From assembly GCA_027486835.1 (NCBI GenBank), contig JAIXOJ010000052.1, positions 24,747-88,746 on the forward strand: DNA of 64,000 nt, given 5' to 3'. The stretch is from Chitinophagaceae bacterium. Lineage in GTDB: Bacteria > Bacteroidota > Bacteroidia > Chitinophagales > Chitinophagaceae. A model generated the notes under the pieces. That model worked only from the letters and a program-made list of their open reading frames with translations, had not been told where the DNA came from and did no database searches. Positions within the stretch are counted from its first letter, which is position 1. Each line of letters begins with the position of its first letter. Made by a program: the position numbers and the translations under genes. Of the stretch, positions 1-10,263 are shown in pieces.

Positions 1-3000
1 ATTAAGCAAGTGGATATTGATAAAATGCAGTTTGCTATCAATGATTTTGTATTGCAAAATGCCAGTTTCGTGATGGTTGACAAAGGCAAAAAAGGGGAAA
101 AACAAGCTATTGCTCCTACCCCGTCCAAGCCCTCTCCTTTCCTATTGTCTGCCCATCATATCCTGATAGAAAAACTCGCGGTTAATTATCAAAATATTGA
201 TGGCAAGCTGAACTATAACAACTTGATAGACACCCTTCAAACGGAAGATGCCACCGTAAATGTGTTATCAGAATCATTCGCTGCGCAATCTATTTTGCTC
301 AATAATTCTCGTTTCAATTTATCTACCAACGACCCAAAAGTGGTGTTGAAAGACACCGTAAAGCAAGTGTTTTCCTTTGTGGTAAAACAAGGTTGGAATG
401 TGAAGGCGGGCAAAATAAGTCTGCACAATAATTCAGTAGCCATTGATAACAATGCCTTTGATACTGCAAAAGAGGGCATCGATTATAATCACCTTAAACT
501 GGCCAACATTTACCTGCAAGCCAATACCCTTCATTATCACGCTGATTCTATTGCTGGCAATATTGAAAGCGGTAGTGTGTTGGGTAATAATTTCTTGGTA
601 AAGGATATAAAGGGCATCTGTTTGTTGGATGAAAAACATGCTATTGCCAAGGGTTTTAGAATTGTTACCCAACAATCATTGATTGCTGCCAATGCGGAAG
701 TGGTATTTAATCAGCCCACGCATTCTTTGACTCAAGGTTTGGGCAATATTTCTGAAGCCACCAAAATAACGCTTGCAATTGATTCTTCTAATTTAGGGTA
801 TGGAGAATTTTTATTCTTTTTCCCTTCTTACAAAAGAACATCGCCATTGGCTTTAACCCCCAACCAGAAAATAATGCTACTGGGAAAAGCTGCTGGCACT
901 TTAAAAGAAATGAACCTAACCAAACTGTTGATGAAAACGGACAATCAACAATTTCAATTGGATGTAAAGGGAAAATTGCAGCATTTACTTTCCCCTAAAT
1001 CACTACAATACAATCTTGCCATCAGCAAATTATTTGTAGATAAAGCAATTCTCGCCGAGGGGATTAAACAACAATTATTGGCAAAGAAAATCAATTTGCC
1101 CACCAATCTATTATTAGTAGGAACACTTAAAGGAGGCATTTCCGCCACTCACGCCATAGTAAAAATGAGTTCTCCTTATGGGTTAGCTAACATTGATGCG
1201 AACGTTAGCAATTTGAGTACACCAAAAAACATTTCTTATACAGTTGCCGTCCTTGCCAATCGATTTCAAACGGGCAAATGGTTTTTTCAAGATACTCTAT
1301 TAGGGCTTCTTACGGGCAAAATCAACCTTAAAGGCAAGGGATTTAATTATGCAAAAGACAATATTCAAGCAACAACTGCCATCAAAAGCTGGATGATTAA
1401 AGGGTATAACTATACCAATCTGAACCTGAAAGCAGCCATCAACAAAGGTGCTTTTACCACAAAAGGGAATATCAGGGATACGAATATGGTAGCAGCAATT
1501 GATATGATTGGTACCATCGATGGTAAATATCCCACCCTAAAAGGCTCCATTCATATTCACCAGATTGACCTTGCTAAATTGCATTTTACCAAGGATAGCA
1601 TTCAATTAAAAAGCATTGTAAAAATAAATGCCTCCAGCCTTGACCCTCAAACCCTTAATGTATTGGTGCGGTTGGATAGCAACAACATTATCTACAATGG
1701 CAAACATTGGAAAGGTGATAGCATTTTGCTTACTGCTAATGCAGCTAATGGCAGTACCCAATTCTTTGTAAATGCTCCGTTTGCTCAAGCAAGTTTAATT
1801 GGAAAATATAATTATCAGCATTTACCTACCGCTATAAATGCTTTCGTGAAACAGCATATTGTTCAATCAAAAAAAGAAACTACCAAAGCAATCAAACAAC
1901 AGGCAGTGTTGACCGCTACCCTTTTCACAGATGCTTCGTTGAGGGCTTTATTTCCATTGTTAGAAATTGTAAAACCTGCTACTGTATTTATTTCATTTAA
2001 CAATGGAAATAAGGACAGCACTTTAGAAGTAATTGCTTCTATTCCTTCTATTATTTATAATGACAATGAAGTTAACAACCTTAGCCTAAATGCAATTGGT
2101 GTAGATAGTTCCATGCATATTGCTTTAGCTACGCAATACATCATTATTGGTACAAAAAAATATTTCCATGCTGAGATAAATGCAACATTGGCTGATAGTA
2201 CCTTACTTGTTGCGGCTGCTACGGATGATGCCAAGGGCAAACCATTTTATGCTTTAGGTGGCGTGGTTACATTATTAAAAGATGCTACTAAAATTCATTT
2301 GTCGGATAGTTTGATGCTCAATTATGGCACTTGGGTGGCTGCTAAAAACAACTTTGTTGAAATTAGAAAGGAAGGCTATATCGTGCATGATTTTGTAATG
2401 ACAAAAAATAATCAGTCTATCAATATTCATAACCAAACTCCAACAGTGGCATCGCCCATACTTTTTAAGATTGATAATTTTAGGTTGAGTCAATTATTGG
2501 CGATTGCCAATCAAGATAGTACCATGGCAGGCGGATTTTTAAACGCAGATGCCACCATTGCGCAGCCTATTATTGGCTTGCCGGCTGTGGAAGGCCATAT
2601 CAGCGTAAATCAGTTAACTTACAAGAAAGTAGTGATAGGCGATATCGCTTTAAAAACCAAGATTGGGGTAGATAAAATTATTGGTGTTCAGGGCGGCATT
2701 ACCGGGGCTAATGAGGTAACAGTAACTGGTGGATACAACACAAAAGACAATGCATTCAGCATTAGCACCGACATTAAACAACTGAACCTGAAAGCGATTG
2801 AAGCATTTTCTCAAGGAAATATTATCAGAACGGATGGCAATCTGCACGGAAATGTTTTTGCCACCGGTACATTGGAAAACCCCACTTGGAAGGGCGAATT
2901 GGTATTTGATACCACACAGTTTGCCACCAATATGTTTGGTTCGTTGTACAAAATAAACAACCAAAAGATTGACTTTGAATATCCCAATATCGGTTTGTAC

Positions 3001-4473
3001 GATTTTACAATTACGGATTCATTGGATAATAAATTGGTAATTGATGGAACTATTAAAAGACTACCCGAAAATGATTTTGCTTTGAACATGAATGTAAATA
3101 CCAAAAATTTCATTGCCATCAACCAAGTGCGTAGTCCCAATGCGCTTATTTACGGGCAAGGCATTGTGGATGCGGCTATTTTAATTGCCGGCACGACCAC
3201 CACTCCTGATATTTCGGGCAATCTTACCCTTGATAACAAAAGCGACATCCATTATATTTTACCCACCAAGAATAACTACAAGGACGATTTAAAGCAAGTG
3301 GTAAAATTCATTGACATTGATACCATTCAATCATTTCGCAACGACAATCAAATCTATACTTCCGCCGCAGATACCATCGGCACCATCAAATACAATGGGG
3401 TTACTTACAACCTCAATATGTCCGTGAGGGAAAATGCCAGTATTACTGTATTAATGGATCCCGCCACAGGCGATGAATTAAAAATAAAAGGCAGGGCGCA
3501 GTTGAATGCTGGATTAGATGAAAATGGCATACTCGGTATTTCGGGTGTGTATCAATTGAAAGAGGGTTCTTACAATTTATCGTATCAATTCATTAAAAAA
3601 CGTTTTGATTTGGTAGATGGCAGCACCATCACTTTTAGTGGCAACCCAATGGAAGCACAGGCGGACATTACGGCGAAGTATAACATTGAAACCTCCCCTT
3701 CTGAATTATTGAGCAATGAAATTTCAGCAGGCGGTGCAGAATTGGGCGCAGCTTACAGCAAAAAGATTCCTATTGAAGTAATACTGAAAATAAAAGGGCC
3801 GATTAGCAAGCCTGAATTGAGTTTCGACATAAAGGTTAAGGACAACGCCGATGGCGTGAATACCACATTGGGTATTACCATCGAAAATAAATTGGCGCAA
3901 TACCGTGCTGATGCTTCTTCCATGAACAAGCAGGTGTTTGCCTTGCTGATATTGGGTAGATTTATTGGCGATAGAAGCAGCGATTTTTTCTCTACCGATA
4001 ATAGTGGCAGCAGCACCAACGACATTGTAAAGCAAAGTGTGAGCAAGTTTTTGGCAGAAGCGGTAAATCAAATTGCAGCAGATTTGATAACTGGGGTAGA
4101 TATTAATTTAGATTTAAAAAGCTACCAAGCAGATGCCGCAACCAACACAGCCACCCGCACCGATGTGAACGTGGCATTGTCCAAACAATTATTAAATGAT
4201 CGGCTGACAGTAACGGTAGGTAAAAGTTTTACGGTGGAAGGTGCCGACCCAGTGGCAAAAACCCAAACCAATAGCAATATTGATTTTCTGCCTGATGTAA
4301 GAACTACTTACAAACTTTCTAAAGACGGCAAATATGCCATTAAAGCCTATCGGAAAAATCAGTATGAAGCTATTATGGATGGCTATTTTATAGAAACAGG
4401 GGTTGCATTTTCCTTCACCATGAACTATGATAAATTCAAAGAAATTGCACGAAAAAGGAGGCGGAGGAAATAG
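1..4473 (+). CDS. tamB: TamB-family translocation/assembly module protein (5' end outside window)
   Basis: The frame is open from base 1, with no convincing start (the first GTG at base 10 is internal), so the N-terminal signal anchor lies upstream. About 1490 codons are present. The long body is repetitive beta-rich sequence typical of the AsmA/TamB superfamily. The last 400 residues carry the DUF490 TamB signature: the GVYQLKEGSYNLSYQ segment, a KKIPIEVILKIKGPISKPEL segment, and an end in a basic RKRRRRK tail after an FSFTMNYDKF strand. In this family the protein spans the periplasm and works with an outer-membrane Omp85 partner in envelope assembly or lipid transport. The partner gene (TamL) is the next gene on the same strand, which supports the call. 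The TAG stop is itself the first unit of a TTAGTGG heptamer array. Family assignment is secure; exact cargo is unknown. Confidence 0.9.
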   Translation: MKQVDIDKMQFAINDFVLQNASFVMVDKGKKGEKQAIAPTPSKPSPFLLSAHHILIEKLAVNYQNIDGKLNYNNLIDTLQTEDATVNVLSESFAAQSILLNNSRFNLSTNDPKVVLKDTVKQVFSFVVKQGWNVKAGKISLHNNSVAIDNNAFDTAKEGIDYNHLKLANIYLQANTLHYHADSIAGNIESGSVLGNNFLVKDIKGICLLDEKHAIAKGFRIVTQQSLIAANAEVVFNQPTHSLTQGLGNISEATKITLAIDSSNLGYGEFLFFFPSYKRTSPLALTPNQKIMLLGKAAGTLKEMNLTKLLMKTDNQQFQLDVKGKLQHLLSPKSLQYNLAISKLFVDKAILAEGIKQQLLAKKINLPTNLLLVGTLKGGISATHAIVKMSSPYGLANIDANVSNLSTPKNISYTVAVLANRFQTGKWFFQDTLLGLLTGKINLKGKGFNYAKDNIQATTAIKSWMIKGYNYTNLNLKAAINKGAFTTKGNIRDTNMVAAIDMIGTIDGKYPTLKGSIHIHQIDLAKLHFTKDSIQLKSIVKINASSLDPQTLNVLVRLDSNNIIYNGKHWKGDSILLTANAANGSTQFFVNAPFAQASLIGKYNYQHLPTAINAFVKQHIVQSKKETTKAIKQQAVLTATLFTDASLRALFPLLEIVKPATVFISFNNGNKDSTLEVIASIPSIIYNDNEVNNLSLNAIGVDSSMHIALATQYIIIGTKKYFHAEINATLADSTLLVAAATDDAKGKPFYALGGVVTLLKDATKIHLSDSLMLNYGTWVAAKNNFVEIRKEGYIVHDFVMTKNNQSINIHNQTPTVASPILFKIDNFRLSQLLAIANQDSTMAGGFLNADATIAQPIIGLPAVEGHISVNQLTYKKVVIGDIALKTKIGVDKIIGVQGGITGANEVTVTGGYNTKDNAFSISTDIKQLNLKAIEAFSQGNIIRTDGNLHGNVFATGTLENPTWKGELVFDTTQFATNMFGSLYKINNQKIDFEYPNIGLYDFTITDSLDNKLVIDGTIKRLPENDFALNMNVNTKNFIAINQVRSPNALIYGQGIVDAAILIAGTTTTPDISGNLTLDNKSDIHYILPTKNNYKDDLKQVVKFIDIDTIQSFRNDNQIYTSAADTIGTIKYNGVTYNLNMSVRENASITVLMDPATGDELKIKGRAQLNAGLDENGILGISGVYQLKEGSYNLSYQFIKKRFDLVDGSTITFSGNPMEAQADITAKYNIETSPSELLSNEISAGGAELGAAYSKKIPIEVILKIKGPISKPELSFDIKVKDNADGVNTTLGITIENKLAQYRADASSMNKQVFALLILGRFIGDRSSDFFSTDNSGSSTNDIVKQSVSKFLAEAVNQIAADLITGVDINLDLKSYQADAATNTATRTDVNVALSKQLLNDRLTVTVGKSFTVEGADPVAKTQTNSNIDFLPDVRTTYKLSKDGKYAIKAYRKNQYEAIMDGYFIETGVAFSFTMNYDKFKEIARKRRRRK

Positions 4474-4544
4474 TGGTTAGTGGTTAGGGGTTAGTGGTTA
4501 GTGGTTAGTGGTTAGTGGTTAGTGATTAGTGATTAGTGGTTAAT
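4471..4544. repeat. Heptanucleotide tandem repeat (TTAGTGG/TTAGTGA)n, copy A
   Basis: About ten units of TTAGTGG with TTAGTGA and TTAGGGG variants start at the tamB stop codon. A second array of the same heptamer lies at 5057-5144. The period of 7 makes it prone to slippage. No function is visible. Confidence 0.85.
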
Positions 4545-4700
4545 CTGCTAATGGGTTTATTGATATTTCGTCAACATAAAAAAAATAGAATTGAAATGAT
4601 GTTCCAAGCCCTGAAAGGGCGAAATACAATAGCCAAGGGTGAAGCCCTTGGACTTGGACAATGGAATTCAAAAGGTGTATTAGGTTTTAGAGTTTAGGGA
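4545..4700. repeat. Direct repeat copy A containing a palindromic Bacteroidota element
   Basis: This segment is closely repeated at 5145-5308. Its core has two adjacent hairpins, GCCCTGAAAGGGC (4608-4620) and CCAAGGGTGAAGCCCTTGG (4633-4651), joined by GAAATACAATAG. The block then continues through AATGGAATTCAAAAGGTGTA and GGTTTTAGAGTTT in both copies. The hairpin pair looks like a dispersed, non-autonomous repetitive element of Bacteroidota; that part is recollection, not a search result. Confidence 0.75.
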
Positions 4701-4729
4701 GGGTGCATAAAAGTTTTTCGTACCCATCT

Positions 4730-5008
4730 AAAAATTGGCTAGATAAGCTGTCAACAATTGTTTTCAGCCCAAAAACTGGCTAGATAAGCTGTCAACAATT
4801 GTTTTCAGACCAAAAATTGGCTAAATGAGCTGTCAACAACTGTTTGCAGCCTAAAAATTGGCTAGATAAGCTGTCAACAATTGTTTTCAGGCCAAAAATT
4901 GGCTAGATGAGCTGTCAACAACTGTTTTCAGCCCAAAAATTGACTAGATGAGCTGTCAACAATTGTTTTCAACCTAAAAATTGGTTAGATAAGCTGTCTA
5001 AAGCTTTT
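4730..5008. repeat. 41-bp tandem repeat array, about 6.8 units
   Basis: Units start at 4730, 4771, 4812, 4853, 4894, 4935 and 4976, giving an exact 41-bp period. Each opens with AAAAATTGGCTAGATAAG and carries the near-palindrome CTGTCAACAATTGTTTTCAG, centred on AACAATTGTT with CTG/CAG arms. Units differ by a few substitutions and the last decays into unique sequence. There are no spacers, so it is not a CRISPR. It sits between tamB and tamL. Confidence 0.9.
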
Positions 5009-5056
5009 GGCTTGTACAACTATTTATCGTTTGACTAAAAATAAATTTATGAACCA

Positions 5057-5308
5057 GTTAGTAGTTAGTGATTAGTGGTTAGTGGTTAGTGGTTAGTGGT
5101 TAGTGATTAGTGATTAGTGGTTAGTGATTAGTGGTTAGTGATTAATCCATTAATAGCTTAACTGATATTCTTCCAACAAGAAAAAATTAGTATCGAAATG
5201 ATTCCCAAAGCCCTGAAAGGGCGAAATACAATAGCCAAGGGTGAAGCCCTTGGAAATGGACCATGGAATTCAAAAGGTGTACAAGGTTTTAGAGTTTGAA
5301 GAAGGTTT
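5057..5308. repeat. Direct repeat copy B: heptamer array plus palindromic element
   Basis: TTAGTGG/TTAGTGA units fill 5057-5144, followed by the second copy of the 4545-4700 element. Its hairpins are GCCCTGAAAGGGC at 5210-5222 and CCAAGGGTGAAGCCCTTGG at 5235-5253. Together with copy A it brackets the 41-bp array in direct orientation. An upstream in-frame start at 5241 for the next gene falls inside this element and is therefore rejected. Confidence 0.8.
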
Positions 5309-5336
5309 TGTGTCAGGTTATAACAACAACTATGAA

Positions 5337-7637
5337 ATGCTGAAAATATTGAGTCGAGGTTACCTATTTGTATTGATTGTGTTGATGGCTACAGCTTGCA
5401 GCGTCAATAAAAAACTGCCTGCGGGTGAATTGTTATACAATGGCAGTACGGTTACCGTTAATAAAGACAGTGGCGTTAAGGCAAGTAGCAAGAGCATTCG
5501 CAAGCAGATGGAAAAAATAATTCTCCCTAGAAAAAATAAAATGCTGTTGGGGTGGCCCTATAAAGTGTGGGCATGGTATGCCATTGGCGAAACAAAAAAG
5601 GAAAAGGGATTCAAACATTGGTTAAGAGAAAAATTTGGCGAGCCACCCGTATTGAGCAGTTCCATAAAACCAAAGCTGAACATCGACAATATGAAAGGAT
5701 ACTTAGAAAACGAAGGGTATTACCGTAGCAAGACTTATGGAGATACCATGATGAAAAAACATCGGGTAATGGCGGCCTACCGAGTGCAATTAGCCCATCC
5801 TTATAGTATCAAAGCCATCAATTGGAAGATAGATAGCAGTCAATTATTGACCAAGATATTGGAAGGCTTGCACGACAAAACCCTCCTGATACCCGGCGAG
5901 CGCATTACCCTAGATAAAATAAAAACGGAACGCAACAGAGTGGATTTGCAGTTGAAAAACCAAGGCTATTATTACTTTAATGCAGATTATTTGATTGCCT
6001 ATATTGATACTACTTTAAAAAGTTATCAAGCCAATATTTATATGGGTCTAAAACCCACCACACCGCAAAAAGTAAAGCGGATTTATACCATCAACAACAT
6101 CATCGTTTTCCCCAACTACACTTTGCTCCGACCACCGCCCGATACCTCATTGGCCAACCTCCTTAAAATAGACCGAATTTTAATTAGGGATACCGTGCAT
6201 AAGTTCAAACCCACGGTGTTCACCAAGGCCATCACTTACCGACCGGGCAGTTTGTATTCGCTTACGGAGCAGAACAAAACACTCAATCGCTTTATCAATT
6301 TAGGGGCGTTTAAGTTTGTAAAAAATCGTTTTGAACCTGCCACTAAAAGCGATACGCCCAATAGCGTGAATGCCTACTATTATTTAACGCCCCAAAAGAA
6401 AAAAACCATCCAAGTGCAGATAGGCAGCTTTGCCAAATCGAATGCTTATGTGGGTGGTCAATTAAATGTCAATTGGCTCAACCGCAATGTGTTTAGCGGG
6501 GCAGAATCATTTAATGTAAAATCGTATTTCTCTTACGAAACCGTTCCTTCCGATTCCACCCAAGGCAAATCCAACTATCGCGTTGGGGCGGAAGCCGCAT
6601 TGGTAATACCCCGTTTTTTTGTCCCTTTTAAAGTAAAAGACGACTATTTATTTCCCCCACGCACCCGATTTACTTTGGGCTACGAATGGTTTAGACGACA
6701 ACAACTGTACACCAAAAACTTTTATCGTTTTCAATATGAGGTAAACTGGAAACCCAAAATCAATATTGAACATACCGTTGCTCCCATTAGCATTACTTAT
6801 GTAAATACGACCGCTTTTGCCCCCCAATACCAAGCCCAAATTGGCAATAATGAAGTGCTTCGTCTGAGCAATCTGCCCGAAATAGTAAGCGGTTCGTTTT
6901 ATAATTTCACCACTTCTTCCACTTATCCGAATTCCGTAAATGTGGTCTATCTAAATGCAAATGCCGAAGTAGCGGGCAATATTGCTGGTGCGGCAACAGG
7001 CGCAAAAACCAGCTATAGCAAAAGTGTTTTGGGGGCATATTTTGCCCAATACGCAAAGGCCGATGTTGAGTTTAGGTATAGCAGAAAACTACAAACGGAT
7101 GTTTATTTGGCCAATCGAATCATTATTGGGGCTAGTACGCCCTACCACAATTCAAGGTTTTTGCCCTTTTCCCGACAGTTTATTATTGGCGGTGCCAATG
7201 GTTTGCGTGGATTCACACCCCGCAACATTGGCCCTGGCACAACGCAGACCACTGCCTATCAACGCGTGTATTACCCACAAATAGGTGGTGATTATAAATT
7301 GGAAATGAACAGCGAACTGCGTTTTCCCATTTTCGCACCAAGATTAAAAGGCGCCCTATTTATAGATGCAGGCAATATCTGGCTAAAAGACAGTACCCTT
7401 TTTTCACCCACTGGACAGCTTACCAAAGATTTCTTGCACGAGTTGGCAGTAGATGCGGGCATGGGCTTGCGCATAGATATTAGTATTTTAATCATTCGGA
7501 TAGATATGGCTTTCCCATTAGCCAAACCTTGGCTGCCCCGAGGAGAACGATGGGTGTTGCCTCAAGTGGCAGTGGGCAGTAAGGCGTGGCGAAGCGAAAA
7601 TTTGGTGTTTAATTTTGGGATTGGGTATCCGTTTTAG
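5337..7637 (+). CDS. tamL: TamL-type Omp85 (BamA/TamA family) outer-membrane lipoprotein
   Basis: The 766-aa product starts at ATG 5337, giving a lipoprotein signal MLKILSRGYLFVLIVLMATAC with a lipid-attachment Cys about 21 residues in. The frame stays open upstream to 5241, but that part reads through a repetitive element. POTRA-like segments occupy roughly residues 25-370, followed by a 16-strand-type barrel. The Omp85 loop-6 motif appears as GLRGFTPRNIGPG near residue 622, and the protein ends in a C-terminal Phe (FNFGIGYPF), as expected for a Bam-inserted barrel. Lipidated TamA homologues encoded beside tamB are the known Bacteroidota arrangement (TamL). The role is outer-membrane protein or envelope assembly together with TamB. 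The 863-bp repeat-filled gap from tamB is unusual for a gene pair that normally sits close. Confidence 0.88.
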   Translation: MLKILSRGYLFVLIVLMATACSVNKKLPAGELLYNGSTVTVNKDSGVKASSKSIRKQMEKIILPRKNKMLLGWPYKVWAWYAIGETKKEKGFKHWLREKFGEPPVLSSSIKPKLNIDNMKGYLENEGYYRSKTYGDTMMKKHRVMAAYRVQLAHPYSIKAINWKIDSSQLLTKILEGLHDKTLLIPGERITLDKIKTERNRVDLQLKNQGYYYFNADYLIAYIDTTLKSYQANIYMGLKPTTPQKVKRIYTINNIIVFPNYTLLRPPPDTSLANLLKIDRILIRDTVHKFKPTVFTKAITYRPGSLYSLTEQNKTLNRFINLGAFKFVKNRFEPATKSDTPNSVNAYYYLTPQKKKTIQVQIGSFAKSNAYVGGQLNVNWLNRNVFSGAESFNVKSYFSYETVPSDSTQGKSNYRVGAEAALVIPRFFVPFKVKDDYLFPPRTRFTLGYEWFRRQQLYTKNFYRFQYEVNWKPKINIEHTVAPISITYVNTTAFAPQYQAQIGNNEVLRLSNLPEIVSGSFYNFTTSSTYPNSVNVVYLNANAEVAGNIAGAATGAKTSYSKSVLGAYFAQYAKADVEFRYSRKLQTDVYLANRIIIGASTPYHNSRFLPFSRQFIIGGANGLRGFTPRNIGPGTTQTTAYQRVYYPQIGGDYKLEMNSELRFPIFAPRLKGALFIDAGNIWLKDSTLFSPTGQLTKDFLHELAVDAGMGLRIDISILIIRIDMAFPLAKPWLPRGERWVLPQVAVGSKAWRSENLVFNFGIGYPF

Positions 7638-7752
7638 GGGGTTAGTATTGGATTAAAAAATCGAATTAGCACTGACAGGTTATAATATACCTTTTAAGGC
7701 TGAACAAAAAGAAAACCTAATTGGGTGCAGGACACCTATACTTTTCATCTCC

Positions 7753-10263
7753 CTAATGTTTTAAGTTATTATCCAACTCAGGTTCATGATAGGTATTAAA
7801 ATGTGCGCTTAAAACCTGTGGATTTCTGGTAAGTCTATCAAAAGCCTCAAAGAAAGTTTCATCAATCAATTTACCACATGCGTGTGTAAGCCCATATCGG
7901 TTGCTGCCCATATCTGCTCTAATGTTTGCAAAACCCAATGCTAAAACCTGTTTCTTAAACGCTTCTATGTCAGTAGTATTTATTTCTACAAACACTTCGT
8001 TGTTGCAAAATGTAATTCTGTTTTTATTCATCACGGTAAACAAATTGCAGACAAAAGCAATGCTGGTATCGTTGGTCAATTGCATGATTACTTTGTATTG
8101 ATCCTCAAAACTCAAAAATTGTAAGTTGATACCTCGTTGATGTTTACTAACATTAATTGTGGCAATTTTAGGATATTGCTTTTGTAAAATAGCAAGTATA
8201 GAATCGGTTATTTGATAGGTTGTTCTATTCTTGACTTTAATTTTTTGATAATTAAGAATGATGGTATATTGGTTTTTTAAAACAGAAAATGGTGTTCGAT
8301 AATACCCAATTTTCAAGGTTCGTTCATTGGGTTTTAGTAAAAAAAACTGCATGGCAATATTGGCAGTAATCTTATTGTATGGCAGGGCAAAACCATAGCT
8401 GGTTGTATCTGTAAATGCGATGATGCTATCTGTTTCTTTGGTTATGTAAAAACTTTTTTTATAATTACCTACATCAATAATTGGTTGTTTCCATTTGCCA
8501 TTTTCCAATACTTTGATATTAAAATTGGTATGCTGCCCTCCATTATCCCTATCAAAAGCAGTTAATGAAATTTCCTTGGAATACACCACTTCATCCATGC
8601 CCCAAACACCTTCTTTATAGAATTGCCATTTGCCCACTTTTAAACTCGTGTCCCCATCTAGAATAGAACCCATGGCTCTTAAATTACCATTGGGATAGGT
8701 AAAGAAGGCATTGCTGAATCTTTTGTTTTGCTGTTGGGCAATGGCATAGTTTACGCTGCTATCTTTTTTATAAAACACCGTTGCATTGTTGCTTATGGTG
8801 GGTACGGTTATCCCAAATTGAAGTATGGTATTATCGTTTAAAGTTAAATTACAAGAAAAAGATTTGTTGTCAAAATCAAAGCTGCCGTTTTGCAATAAAC
8901 CATTAAATATTAAAGGCGTGTATTGTTTTGGTGCAAGTGTTTGGTTGATGCTAAAAAAGTCTCTGGTAAAGCTGTACACTTTTGTAATATTCACAGCCTC
9001 GTCACAGCCATTATACAACCAAAATGTGTCTTTAATTAGCCTTTTTGCATTTTCGCCAATAACCGCTTGCAAAGGCAATTTGTGTAACTTTTCCGAAAAT
9101 ATAATACAGTTCTTGGGAGCATATTTTATGGGGGGAGGCACTGGTCTTAGCAATGTTTCGTTTTTATCAAACAATACCCATTTCTTTTTATCCAGTTGAT
9201 AGGTATTCACTATGCGTGAAGTATCTGTACTCAGGTATTCATAACGCCTCATGGTCTTTAAGGGCTTATAATAAAATACATCATCATAATTACTTAAAGC
9301 AGTATCTAATTCATACAATTTTTTAGAGGGGTTGAAAAGATAGAAATTGGTTTTTTCTCTAGCCACCATTTGCTTTAAGTCTCTCCAACGGTCTATTTGC
9401 ACAGAAAAATCTTTTGCTTCCTCAATGCCTCTGTTATAGAAGTCCGTAAACGCAATTATTTTCTTGCTTTCTTTCTCTATGGATTTGGATTGGCTGGGTA
9501 TGTGTATTTCTTGGTGAACTTTCCCTGTTTGTGTGTTATATATTTTAGCCCCCGTAATCGTATATGTTTTTACTGACTCCTCTGTTTCTTTAAGTTCGTA
9601 ATAATCAAATCTTACCGCATATTGTAGAACATTTTTTTCTCCTACCCCTTCTATTTTCTGGTATTCTTCATTCAAAAATATTTCTATCGGTTCGAAAGCT
9701 TTGCCACCCATTGTTTCCACAGGTTTAGACAGTTTGAAATTTTTAGTAACTCCATTATTGCAAATTCTTACAGATTTATGAAGAGGTAAATGAAAGGTTT
9801 GATTCGCATATAAATTACCGGTTAAGTCATTTATTCCCGATTCAACTTTTAGTTTATAAATAGGATATTGCGTCGGGTCTTTCAGGTTTAAGATGTCCAT
9901 TCTAAAAGCAACCACATAATTATCGCCAATGTGGTAAAATTTCTGGCGCATCAAAGGATGATTTCCAGCTTGTTCTTTTGCCCGCCTGTTGTCCCAAAAA
10001 AAGAGGGTATCATTACGATGCTTCCACTGTTTATCTTCTTGATAAGATACATCAGCGGTAACTGGTTTATCGTTTTCATCCACCAAATACATCTTTAGAT
10101 TTGGAATATTGGCAGCATCGTTTTTTGTGTGCACATTTACCACAAAGAGATAATAATTATCATAACCACATTGCTGTGCAAACCCTGTGGTGGCCAATAA
10201 AATAATCAATGCCAAAAGGCTAATTTTTAAATTCAAAGGTTTACTTTTTATTCCAGATGCCAT
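7753..10263 (-). CDS. Large secreted protein of unknown function
   Basis: 836 aa. After a basic start (MASGIKSKPLNLK) comes a hydrophobic signal segment ending TTGFAQQ, so export is likely. I do not recognise a family. Around residues 520-545 the pattern YPNGNLRAMGSILDGDTSLK followed by VGKWQFYKEG resembles the short MORN-like repeats seen in many Bacteroidota secreted proteins. The C-terminus (NTYHEPELDNNLKH) is not a T9SS sorting domain, so the mature protein is probably periplasmic or surface-attached by other means. It is convergent with tamL and has no obvious operon partner. The reading frame is intact and its composition matches neighbours. Confidence 0.7.
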   Translation of the reverse strand: MASGIKSKPLNLKISLLALIILLATTGFAQQCGYDNYYLFVVNVHTKNDAANIPNLKMYLVDENDKPVTADVSYQEDKQWKHRNDTLFFWDNRRAKEQAGNHPLMRQKFYHIGDNYVVAFRMDILNLKDPTQYPIYKLKVESGINDLTGNLYANQTFHLPLHKSVRICNNGVTKNFKLSKPVETMGGKAFEPIEIFLNEEYQKIEGVGEKNVLQYAVRFDYYELKETEESVKTYTITGAKIYNTQTGKVHQEIHIPSQSKSIEKESKKIIAFTDFYNRGIEEAKDFSVQIDRWRDLKQMVAREKTNFYLFNPSKKLYELDTALSNYDDVFYYKPLKTMRRYEYLSTDTSRIVNTYQLDKKKWVLFDKNETLLRPVPPPIKYAPKNCIIFSEKLHKLPLQAVIGENAKRLIKDTFWLYNGCDEAVNITKVYSFTRDFFSINQTLAPKQYTPLIFNGLLQNGSFDFDNKSFSCNLTLNDNTILQFGITVPTISNNATVFYKKDSSVNYAIAQQQNKRFSNAFFTYPNGNLRAMGSILDGDTSLKVGKWQFYKEGVWGMDEVVYSKEISLTAFDRDNGGQHTNFNIKVLENGKWKQPIIDVGNYKKSFYITKETDSIIAFTDTTSYGFALPYNKITANIAMQFFLLKPNERTLKIGYYRTPFSVLKNQYTIILNYQKIKVKNRTTYQITDSILAILQKQYPKIATINVSKHQRGINLQFLSFEDQYKVIMQLTNDTSIAFVCNLFTVMNKNRITFCNNEVFVEINTTDIEAFKKQVLALGFANIRADMGSNRYGLTHACGKLIDETFFEAFDRLTRNPQVLSAHFNTYHEPELDNNLKH

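Noticed and set aside
5241..5336. Upstream 32-codon extension of tamL
   Set aside because: It reads through the dispersed palindromic element and would bury the lipoprotein signal peptide inside the protein.
6982..7284. 100-codon frame inside tamL
   Set aside because: It is an out-of-frame shadow of the barrel domain with no supporting features.
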